A stretch of DNA of 64,000 bases, taken from NCBI GenBank assembly GCA_026932235.1, contig JAIXKR010000003.1, positions 1-64,000 of the forward strand, given 5' to 3'. The translations under genes and the position numbers were made by a program. Numbering within the stretch: position 1 is the stretch's first letter; each line of letters opens with the position of its first letter. Origin of the DNA: Burkholderiales bacterium. GTDB lineage: Bacteria; Pseudomonadota; Gammaproteobacteria; Burkholderiales; Burkholderiaceae_C. The notes under the pieces are model-generated. The model was given only the letters and a program-made list of their open reading frames with translations. It was not told the DNA's origin and searched no databases. Below, one piece after another: positions 17,877 through 24,961 of this stretch.

Positions 17877-19247
17877 TCACACCCACTCGAAATCCGCCGT
17901 GAAGTGGCGCAGGAAGCGCGGCTGGCGCTTGATGCGCACGCCGCGGATCGAGTCCGCCTTCTCCTTGAGTTCGGCGATGACTTCGGCGGCGTAGTCGAAG
18001 TGCGACTGCGTGTACATGCGCCGCGGGAAGGCCAGGCGCACCAGTTCCATGCTGTGGTAGGTCTCGCTGCCGTCGTCCAGGCGCTTGCCGAACATCACCG
18101 AGCCGACTTCGACACCGCGGATGCCGCCTTCGAGGTAGAGCGCATTGCACAGCGCCCAGGCCGGGTAGTGCTCGATCGGCATGTGCGGCAGCACGGTGCG
18201 CGCGTCGAGGTAGACGGCGTGCCCGCCGGTGGGCCGCACGAAGCCGACGCCGGCGGCGTCCAGGCGCTCGCCCAGGTACTCGGCGGTGCGCAGGCGGTAG
18301 CGCAGATAGTCCTCCTCAAGGCCCTCCTCGAGGCCGACGGCCAGCGCCTCCAGGTCGCGCCCGGCCATGCCGCCGTAGGTCGGGAAGCCCTCCATCATGA
18401 TGAGGCCGTTGCGCGCCGCGTCCAGCCAGCGCTCGTCGCGCAGCACGATGAAGCCGCCGATGTTGACCATGCCGTCCTTCTTCGCGCTCATGGTGGCGGC
18501 GTCGGCGTGGGAGAACATCTCGCGCGCGATCTCGCGGATCGACTTGTCCGCGTAGCCCTCCTCGCGCATCTTGATGAACATGGCGTTCTCGGCGAAGCGG
18601 CACACGTCCATCACGAAGGGCTTGCCGTGGCGGTGCAGCATCTCGGCGCAGGCGCGGATGTTGGCCATCGACACCGGCTGCCCGCCGCCGGTGTTGTTGG
18701 TGACGGTGAGCATGCCAAAGGGAATGCGCGCGCCCTCGCGCTGCAGCAGGGCTTCCAGGCGCGGCAGGTCGATGTTGCCCTTGAAGGGGTGCCGCCGTTC
18801 GGGCTGCAGGCCCTCGGCGACGACCAGGTCCTCGGCCTGCACGCCCAGGTACTCGAGGTTGGCGCGCGTGGTGTCGAAGTGGCAGTTGTTGGGCACCAGG
18901 TCGCCGGCCTTGCAGGCGGCGGTGAAGAGCACCTTCTCCGCCGCGCGCCCCTGGTGCGTGGGGATGAAGTGCGGCATGCCGGTGAGGTCCCGGATCACGC
19001 GCTCGAGCCGGTAGAAGCTGCGCGCGCCGGCGTAGCTCTCGTCGCCCTCCATGATCGCGCCCCACTGGCGGCTGGACATGGCGCCGGTGCCGGAGTCGGT
19101 CAGCCAGTCGATGAGCACGTCCTGGGCGCGCAGCTTGAAGACGTTGAGCTGCGCGGCCTGCAGCATCTGCTCGCGTTCGGCGCGCGTGGTGACGTGGATG
19201 GGCTCCACGCTCTTGATGCGAAAGGGTTCGATCAGGGTCTTGGGCAT
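17877..19247 (-). CDS. tnaA: tryptophanase (tryptophan indole-lyase)
   Basis: 456 aa from ATG 19247 (a GTG three codons upstream is possible). This PLP enzyme of the tryptophanase/tyrosine phenol-lyase family cleaves tryptophan to indole, pyruvate and ammonia. Family landmarks: EPFRIKSVEPI, TDSGTGAMS, IPTHQGRAAE, GGQPVSMANIRA, the PLP-lysine box MSAKKDGMVNIGGF, FPTYGGMAGRDLEALAVGL, GGHAVYLDAR and the end RHFTADFEWV. Two specificity positions point to tryptophanase over tyrosine phenol-lyase: Asp at about 125 (HFDTTR; Thr in tyrosine phenol-lyase) and Val in RGVEVGS (Arg in tyrosine phenol-lyase). I see no tnaC leader and no tnaB-type permease. Upstream lies a fibro-slime fragment, suggesting the locus has been rearranged. 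Confidence 0.88.
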   Translation of the reverse strand: MPKTLIEPFRIKSVEPIHVTTRAEREQMLQAAQLNVFKLRAQDVLIDWLTDSGTGAMSSRQWGAIMEGDESYAGARSFYRLERVIRDLTGMPHFIPTHQGRAAEKVLFTAACKAGDLVPNNCHFDTTRANLEYLGVQAEDLVVAEGLQPERRHPFKGNIDLPRLEALLQREGARIPFGMLTVTNNTGGGQPVSMANIRACAEMLHRHGKPFVMDVCRFAENAMFIKMREEGYADKSIREIAREMFSHADAATMSAKKDGMVNIGGFIVLRDERWLDAARNGLIMMEGFPTYGGMAGRDLEALAVGLEEGLEEDYLRYRLRTAEYLGERLDAAGVGFVRPTGGHAVYLDARTVLPHMPIEHYPAWALCNALYLEGGIRGVEVGSVMFGKRLDDGSETYHSMELVRLAFPRRMYTQSHFDYAAEVIAELKEKADSIRGVRIKRQPRFLRHFTADFEWV

Positions 19248-19334
19248 GGTGTTCACCGCGGGTGGAGGACGAGGGCCGGAACTTACGCCAAGGCGCGCAA
19301 CCGTGCAGCCGTGCAGCCGGACTGCCCGCGACGA

Positions 19335-19640
19335 CGCAGTCCCGGCTACGACCCGAGCACGCCGTACGCGCTCACGCTCGCCGGGACCGCTCAGGGCACC
19401 GGCGTCTACACCTATGCGTCGTCAAGCTTCTTCCCGCTTGACGGCGCGCTCTTCGGCAACCAGGGACGCAGTCACAACGACCACTTCACGCTGCACCTGG
19501 AAGGTCTGTTGTCCTTTGCGGACCCGACCGCCGGCGCCGACTACTCCTTCGGCTTCACCGGTGACGATGACCTGTGGGTGTTCGTCGACGGCAAGCGCTT
19601 CATCGACCTCGGCGCGGTTGAACCGGCGCGGCCAGCCGCA
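19335..19640 (+). pseudogene. fibro-slime domain protein fragment
   Basis: An open stretch on the plus strand reads GYDPSTPYALTLAGTAQGTG, then SSSFFPLDGALFGNQGRSHN and FGFTGDDDLWVFVDGKRFIDLG. This matches the core of the fibro-slime (PA14-related) domain, with its hallmark FTGDDDLWVFVDGK. The upstream signal region and the end of the domain are missing, and the frame then runs into sequence antisense to the SDR gene. No plausible start codon or ribosome site is present. It is a remnant of a secreted adhesin-like protein. Confidence 0.65.
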
Positions 19641-19673
19641 ACGGACGCTTGTCGGCCGAAGCGACCACGCACG

Positions 19674-20516
19674 CTAGGCTCTGAAGCGGCGCCGCAATCC
19701 CGCGTCATACATCGGCTGCGGCAAAAAGGCTTTCAACCAGGGCAACCAGCGAGCGTTGGCCCCGAAGCGCCGTCGAAAGCCGTTGCCTTCGATCGCCCAG
19801 TCGAGGATCTCCCGCGCTGCGCGCTCGACAGGCGTGCCTGCGGCGATCGATGCCGCCCAGTGTTCGTGCAGCACCGGTCGCAAGCGCGCGTAGTCAGCGA
19901 TGCGCGCTGCCGGTTCTCCCGCGGAGCGCGCCAGATCGGTCCGGATATAGCCCGGCTCGGCCAGGCAGACCCTGACGCCGAACCGCTGGACCTCGTGGTG
20001 CAGCGATTCGTGCAGGCCCTCCAGCGCATGCTTGCTGGCCGCGTACAGGGCCTCGCCGGGCGGCGCCAGCAGCCCGGCCAGCGAGCCGATCGTCAACACC
20101 GTGCCGCGGCGGCGTTCGCGCATCGCCGGCAGGAAGCTGCGCAGGGTATCGGCCACGCCGTGGAAGTTGGTGTCCATGATGGCGCGCGCCTGGTCGCGGG
20201 ACAGTTCCTCGAACACGCCGTGGATGTTGATGCCGGCGCAGTTGATCAGCAGTTCCGGCATGCGGCCGTCATCGTCGAGTTGCGCCGACAGGCGCGCGAT
20301 GGACTCCGGCCGACACACGTCCAGCTCAACCGCTTCGATGCGTCCCGCCACCCCAGGTGCCGCCGCCGGCGCGGTGGCTCGGCGGCTGGCCGCGAGCACG
20401 AACCAGCCGCGCGACGCGAGGTCCACGCACAGCGCGGCGCCCAAGCCCGAGGAGCCTCCCGTGACCAGCGCGATGCCGGCGGCACGCCGCGACGGCTTCA
20501 GTCGAAACCTCATCAT
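19674..20516 (-). CDS. short-chain dehydrogenase/reductase
   Basis: 280 aa; the ATG at 20516 overlaps the stop of the preceding small gene. The classical SDR Rossmann fold shows TGGSSGLGAAL (cofactor binding), ELDVCRPES, NCAGIN, the active-site Ser in TIGSLAG, and YAASK (catalytic Tyr and Lys). The C-terminal extension WLPWLKAFLPQPMYDAGLRR is typical of SDRs acting on lipid-like substrates. It is the last gene of an operon with a membrane-bound FAD oxidoreductase and two small proteins. The substrate is not known; a lipid or polyene is a guess from the partner. Confidence 0.88.
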   Translation of the reverse strand: MMRFRLKPSRRAAGIALVTGGSSGLGAALCVDLASRGWFVLAASRRATAPAAAPGVAGRIEAVELDVCRPESIARLSAQLDDDGRMPELLINCAGINIHGVFEELSRDQARAIMDTNFHGVADTLRSFLPAMRERRRGTVLTIGSLAGLLAPPGEALYAASKHALEGLHESLHHEVQRFGVRVCLAEPGYIRTDLARSAGEPAARIADYARLRPVLHEHWAASIAAGTPVERAAREILDWAIEGNGFRRRFGANARWLPWLKAFLPQPMYDAGLRRRFRA

Positions 20517-20716
20517 TGGCGCCTTTGTCCACGCAGGCTGCCGCGAAGGCGCGGCAGCAGCCACAGGGCCAGGCCGCTGAGCGCCAGTGCAGGAAGGGCC
20601 ACGAATTCGATCACGAAGGCGAAGGCCGGTATTCGCCCCCAAGGGCTGTAGACGAAGGTGCCCATGAGCACGGCCGCGACCAGGTGCAACAGGCGGATCC
20701 CATGGCGCAGGTTCAT
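20513..20716 (-). CDS. small membrane protein
   Basis: 67 aa, ATG 20716, starting within the stop region of the FAD oxidoreductase gene (4-bp overlap) and ending inside the start of the SDR gene. It has two predicted transmembrane helices (IRLLHLVAAVLMGTFVYSPW; VIEFVALPALALSGLALWLL) and a short Arg-rich tail. No family is recognised. The tight coupling on both sides argues that it is a real subunit or accessory of the same membrane pathway. Confidence 0.7.
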   Translation of the reverse strand: MNLRHGIRLLHLVAAVLMGTFVYSPWGRIPAFAFVIEFVALPALALSGLALWLLPRLRGSLRGQRRQ

Positions 20717-22848
20717 CGTCCAACTCCCGTCGGAAGCCCATCGGATGGCGCGGACAGCAACCCGGGCCACAGCGCGTCGGCCGCTTCGGCACCGGAGATC
20801 ATGACGGCCTCGATGCCGGGTCCGTGCGTGGCCGCGCCCGCGACCACGAGGCCGGCCACCGGGCTGCGGCGCGTGAGGGGCCGGTGCGGATCGCGGGTGC
20901 CGTACACCGCGCCGAAGCTGCTCCAGCCGTAGCGACGGTAGGTCAAGGGACTGGCCTCGCTGCGCCAGACGATTCGCTCGCGCAGCCCGGGCACAAGGCG
21001 TGCGGCGGCGTCGATCATCGGCTCGGCGAATGCGGCTTTGCGCTCCGCATATGCGACGCTGCGGCGCTGCGCCTGCGCATCGGTGAGATCGGGCTGCTCG
21101 AACCAGTCGCGCGAGCGCGCCGGGTCCAGCAACTGCATCAGTTCCACCGTGTGATGCCCCGGCGGCGCCGCCGATGGATCGACCAGGCTGGGCAGCACGA
21201 CCTCGAGCCTGCGAGCGTTGATGTGCAGGTGGTTCACCGGCGCCAGGCCGTGCAGCTCGCCGCGGATGCCCAGATGCACCGTCAGCATCGAGGCCGACGG
21301 CGGCAGGCTTCGCAACCGCTGCGCCCAGGCTGGCGGCAGCGCGCCGGGCGCGAACAACGTGTGCACCGCAGCGAGCGGCTCGGCGCCCAGCACCACGGCC
21401 GCTGCGCGCAGTTCGCGGCCATCGTGCAGGCGCACGCCCCGCACGGCCGCACGGCCCTGCGCACCGTCCAGCAGCACCTGCGCGACCGGGCAGGCCAGGT
21501 GCACGCCCCCGCCGTCGAGCTCGATGCTGTCGACCAGCGCCTGCGCCAGCTGGCCCGAGCCGCCGACGGGGTAGGCACCGCCATGCACGAAGTAGCCGCC
21601 CAGCAGCGGCACGTAGTCTCGCACGCGCAGCTCACGCGGGCGGTGCGTGACGTAGCCCGCCAGGCCCAGCAGCGCTGCCTGTGCACGTTCGCTCACGCGG
21701 TGTGCGGCCAGCAGTTCGACCATCGGAGCGTCCAGCCAGCGCACGGCGTCGGGGAACGCCTGCGCGAAGGCCAACAGCCCCGGCACGGTATCCGGCTGTC
21801 CGGGCACGCCGCCGCGGTTGTGCGCCGTTGCGAACATGCCCTGGTGAATCCGTGCCAGCAGCGCAAGCGCACTGCGCAGCGCCGGTGCGTCGTCCGGATG
21901 GCGTTGCGCCAGGGCGGCGGTGAACGCGTCCCAACCCCGCGGTACCCGCCAAGCGCCATCATCGTCGACGAAACAATGGTCCAGCACGCGCCAATCGACG
22001 GTGTTCTCCAGGTTCAAGCGTCGCACCAGAGACTGCACGGTGCCGCCGGGATGGACGCCGCTGACGTCGTGCACGCCGGCATCGAAGCGGAACACCAGCG
22101 GCTGCTCCGGGGTGCCGGCCTGGCCCTCCCAGTGATGACAGAAACCCCCTGCCTTGTCGTGCTGCTCGTACACCTGCACGCTTGCGCCGGCACGTGCCAG
22201 CAGGGCCGCCGCCGTCAGCCCGCCGATGCCCGAGCCGACCACGATCACGTCGGCAGCGACAAGGGAGCGCCGTGGAGCCTTCAGGGGCGAGGGCCAGGGG
22301 TTGGGGTCGGCTTGCGCGAGCCGATGCTGCAAAGAGGCATGCACCCAGCGCTGCGGCAGCCACAGCGACAGCGCAATGGCTGCCGCGAGCGGCGCCCACC
22401 GGGCCGGCGGGCCGAGCCCGAGGACGGTGGCTACGCCGATCCACGCCACCACCGCCGCCCACAGCAGCGACATGCCGCGGTTGACACGCAGAAACACCGG
22501 ATCGGCCGTCATGCCTGGCCAGTCGGACGCCGAAATGACGGCGGTCCAGGGCCGGCCGATCGCCGCGCCGAGCAGCATCAGTACCCCGGCGGCCAACGAC
22601 ACGCCCGCCGGCACCCACCCCACCCAGGGGCCGGCTCCGAAGGTCAGCAGTGCCGTGGCCAAGGCCAGCATCAGCAGCAGGCCCGCTGGCAGCAGGCGGT
22701 CTTCGCCGCGTCGCCGGCTCCAGACGACCAGGGCCGCCGCGGCCAGCGCGCCAGCGCTGGCGCCGGGCAGCGGCTGGCCGAAGCCGGTGGCCTCCCAGAA
22801 GACGATCAGCGGCGACAGCAACAGGCCGGCGTGATGGAAGCTCTTCAT
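20713..22848 (-). CDS. membrane-fused FAD-dependent oxidoreductase, CrtI/RetSat-like
   Basis: 711 aa from ATG 22848 (a GTG at 22869 would add seven residues; neither has a strong ribosome site). Residues 1-180 carry about six transmembrane helices. From about 200 comes a Rossmann FAD domain, DVIVVGSGIGGLTAAALLAR then VYEQHDKAGG, as in phytoene desaturase/carotenoid isomerase/retinol saturase proteins. Further landmarks are YPVGGSGQLAQALVDSI, LGAEPLAAVHTLFAPGALPP and the C-terminal FAD-binding GLVVAGAATHGPGIEAVMIS. Fusion of a membrane domain to this enzyme is uncommon. It overlaps the small membrane gene by 4 bp. The likely activity is isomerisation or desaturation of a polyene lipid in the membrane; this is inferred. 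Confidence 0.85.
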   Translation of the reverse strand: MKSFHHAGLLLSPLIVFWEATGFGQPLPGASAGALAAAALVVWSRRRGEDRLLPAGLLLMLALATALLTFGAGPWVGWVPAGVSLAAGVLMLLGAAIGRPWTAVISASDWPGMTADPVFLRVNRGMSLLWAAVVAWIGVATVLGLGPPARWAPLAAAIALSLWLPQRWVHASLQHRLAQADPNPWPSPLKAPRRSLVAADVIVVGSGIGGLTAAALLARAGASVQVYEQHDKAGGFCHHWEGQAGTPEQPLVFRFDAGVHDVSGVHPGGTVQSLVRRLNLENTVDWRVLDHCFVDDDGAWRVPRGWDAFTAALAQRHPDDAPALRSALALLARIHQGMFATAHNRGGVPGQPDTVPGLLAFAQAFPDAVRWLDAPMVELLAAHRVSERAQAALLGLAGYVTHRPRELRVRDYVPLLGGYFVHGGAYPVGGSGQLAQALVDSIELDGGGVHLACPVAQVLLDGAQGRAAVRGVRLHDGRELRAAAVVLGAEPLAAVHTLFAPGALPPAWAQRLRSLPPSASMLTVHLGIRGELHGLAPVNHLHINARRLEVVLPSLVDPSAAPPGHHTVELMQLLDPARSRDWFEQPDLTDAQAQRRSVAYAERKAAFAEPMIDAAARLVPGLRERIVWRSEASPLTYRRYGWSSFGAVYGTRDPHRPLTRRSPVAGLVVAGAATHGPGIEAVMISGAEAADALWPGLLSAPSDGLPTGVGR

Positions 22849-22884
22849 GGCGATGTCGTCGATCCGCACCCGGGTGCAGCGTGT

Positions 22885-23397
22885 TCAGTACGTGGCCCGC
22901 AGGTGCAGCCGTGTCGACTCGGTGCCATGCACGAAGCGCGCGGCTTCGAAGCCCGGCGGCCCGAACCGACCGCGGGCGTCGCGGCTGAAAGCGACGCCTT
23001 CCACCGGCGCGCCGAACAGGTTGACACCCAGTGAGCCGTTGCCGTTGCGGTCCTCGAAGGCGGCCAGGGCATAGTGGCCCGCAGGCACGGCGGCGAAGAG
23101 GCATGTCGCCCTTCCTGCGGCAACCGGGCCGACGGACCTGGCGATCGCCTTGTCCGCGTTCGGGAACCCGTTGGCCGACGCGAACAAGGCGCACCGCACG
23201 CGTGCCCCCTCGTGCTTCAGGTCGGTGACCGTCGCATCCACATCGGCAGGAGCGGCCGACACCGGATGCGTGAACAGAACCATGGCCGTCGCGGTCACGC
23301 GCTTGGCGGCCATCGCACTGCGACGGGCGACGAGCCACAGGTGCCGCCTGACACCGGGCCGGCTGCAGGTGATGGTAGAAGTGATGGTCTTTCGCAC
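22885..23397 (-). CDS. DUF2141 secreted protein
   Basis: 170 aa if the GTG at 23397 is used (CGAGG seven bases upstream); the ATG at 23313 gives 142 aa with a cleaner signal peptide (MAAKRVTATAMVLFTHPVSA). The mature domain has the DUF2141 pattern: VRCALFASANGFPN, VPAGHYALAAFEDRNGNGSL, GVNLFGAPVEGVAFS and ARGRFGPPGFEAA. This small beta-sandwich family is exported and of unknown role, often next to carotenoid or lipid oxidoreductases. It starts the operon that continues 36 bp downstream with the FAD enzyme, divergent from the AraC regulator. Confidence 0.82.
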   Translation of the reverse strand: MRKTITSTITCSRPGVRRHLWLVARRSAMAAKRVTATAMVLFTHPVSAAPADVDATVTDLKHEGARVRCALFASANGFPNADKAIARSVGPVAAGRATCLFAAVPAGHYALAAFEDRNGNGSLGVNLFGAPVEGVAFSRDARGRFGPPGFEAARFVHGTESTRLHLRATY

Positions 23398-23492
23398 GTC
23401 GCATCCTCGGTGTGCCCATGCATCTCGCGATGATCCTTGCCCCGGCCGGCGCAGGCTTGCCGTGGCGTGCCATTGTCTGAACCGTAAGCGCC

Positions 23493-24503
23493 ATGGCAGG
23501 CCAGGTCGCCGCGATCACGGTGCATGCGATGGTCGAAGGGCTGGTCCAACTGGGCCTGGATCGCGCCGACCTGATCCATGCGCTCGGCGTCGAGCTGGCT
23601 GATCCGCCACCGCCGGCAGCCCGGGTGGGCGCAGACTGTCTCGGGCGGCTGTGGGAAGCCGCCTTGCGCCAGCGCCCCGATCCGGCAATGGCCACGGCGC
23701 TGGGCCTGGCCATCCCCTACGGCGCCTTCGGCTTCACCGACTACCTGGCGGGCAGCAGCGTCACGGTCGGCGGCGGCTTCGAATCGCTGGCACTGCATTT
23801 GCGGCTGGTGGCCGGTGGCATCCGGCTCGAGCTGGATGTGGCCGACGGGCTGCGCTGGGTGCGGCTGCTGACTCCGGACGACGAGCGGCCGCCGTTCATC
23901 GCCAGCGAGATGACTGTGGCGCTGTTCGTCGGACGCTTCCGGGCGGGTACCGACGGCGCGTTCCAGCCCGCGTTCGCTTGCTTGCGCTGCGATGCGCCGC
24001 CGGGCGGCTCACCCCAGGCCCGGCTGCTGGGCGTGCCCGTCCACCACGGCAGCCCGGTGGCGGCGCTGGCGATTCCCGCAGCGATGTGGGGCCTGCCGCT
24101 GCGCCGGGCGGACCCGTACCTGCACGGCACGCTGAGGCGCAGCGTCGAGGATCTGGGTCTGATGCAAAGCTCGGCCGATGCGCTGGAGCTGGCGATACGG
24201 GCGCGGCTGCGCGATGCCCTGGCCGATCAGGGCGCCGACGCACGCAGCGTGGCACGACTGCTGGGCATGTCCGTGCGCACGCTGCAGCGTCGGCTGGTGG
24301 CGAGAGGCCGCACGTGGACCGAAGTGGTCGAGGCGTTCCGGCGCGACGAGGCGACGCGCCTGCTGGCTGGTCCGGAGCCGATCGTCGAGATCGTCGCCCG
24401 CCTGGGTTACCGCGAGCAGACCTCATTCACGCGGGCCTTCCGACGCTGGACCGGGCGCACGCCGGCCCAGTGGCGCCGTTCACTGCTCTCGCCGCGCGAC
24501 TAG
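23493..24503 (+). CDS. AraC-family transcriptional regulator
   Basis: 336 aa, ATG 23493. The N-terminal Arabinose_bd-like domain of the OruR/ArgR type spans about 15-190, and the C-terminal AraC double helix-turn-helix about 240-335: ARSVARLLGMSVRTLQRRLV and IVEIVARLGYREQTSFTRAF, ending RRWTGRTPAQWRRS. It is divergent from the DUF2141-FAD-SDR operon across 95 bp, so it is the natural candidate regulator of that operon. Confidence 0.9.
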   Translation: MAGQVAAITVHAMVEGLVQLGLDRADLIHALGVELADPPPPAARVGADCLGRLWEAALRQRPDPAMATALGLAIPYGAFGFTDYLAGSSVTVGGGFESLALHLRLVAGGIRLELDVADGLRWVRLLTPDDERPPFIASEMTVALFVGRFRAGTDGAFQPAFACLRCDAPPGGSPQARLLGVPVHHGSPVAALAIPAAMWGLPLRRADPYLHGTLRRSVEDLGLMQSSADALELAIRARLRDALADQGADARSVARLLGMSVRTLQRRLVARGRTWTEVVEAFRRDEATRLLAGPEPIVEIVARLGYREQTSFTRAFRRWTGRTPAQWRRSLLSPRD

Positions 24504-24608
24504 GGTCAGGGGCGGCATGCGAGGTCTCGAGCGCTGCGAGCATGCACGGCTCATCGCCGGTGGTGCGCAACGGTCGCCGATGGGTTGACCGCAGGCTTCG
24601 CGTTGCGC

Positions 24609-24698
24609 GTCGTGCATGTCGCGCAGGAGGCGTTCGCGCTCGTCGGCCACCACCTGGCGGCGGTCGAGCTCGCGCACGCGCTCGAATTGCGTCTGCAG
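24609..24698 (-). pseudogene. duplicated 90-bp histidine kinase fragment
   Basis: Positions 24609-24698 match 15667-15756 inside the histidine kinase gene with only two differences in 90 bp. They encode the same coiled-coil/HisKA segment, LQTQFERVRELDRRQVVAD then ERERLLRDMHD, in the same orientation. Nothing else of a kinase is found on either side. A recent segmental copy is the simplest explanation. The rest of the gap 24504-24961 holds no gene I recognise; a frame ending at 24841 (GPAREWVVRFAAVGEPA) may be another gene tail. Confidence 0.8.
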
Positions 24699-24961
24699 CG
24701 CGGCTGCCACTTCCGGTGGCCGGCGTGCTGTTCGCCGCCGGCCGCCTGGCGGGGCGACCGCTGTCGCGGCCCAGGCTCGATGCGCTGGGGCCGGCGCGCG
24801 AGTGGGTGGTTCGCTTCGCGGCCGTGGGCGAGCCGGCCTGAGCCCGTCGATCCCACAAAGGCGCGATGCCCCTCGCGGCTTCGCGGTATGGGCATGCGGA
24901 TGCCGGATTCCGACACTGCCGGCACGGTCGCTGCCACCGGCGGCCGGATGGAAGCCGACCC

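Noticed and set aside
17805-20651. 948-codon open frame on the plus strand across tnaA and the SDR gene
   Set aside because: It is mostly antisense to tnaA and the SDR gene, and reflects high G+C. Only the fibro-slime piece at 19335-19640 resembles a protein.
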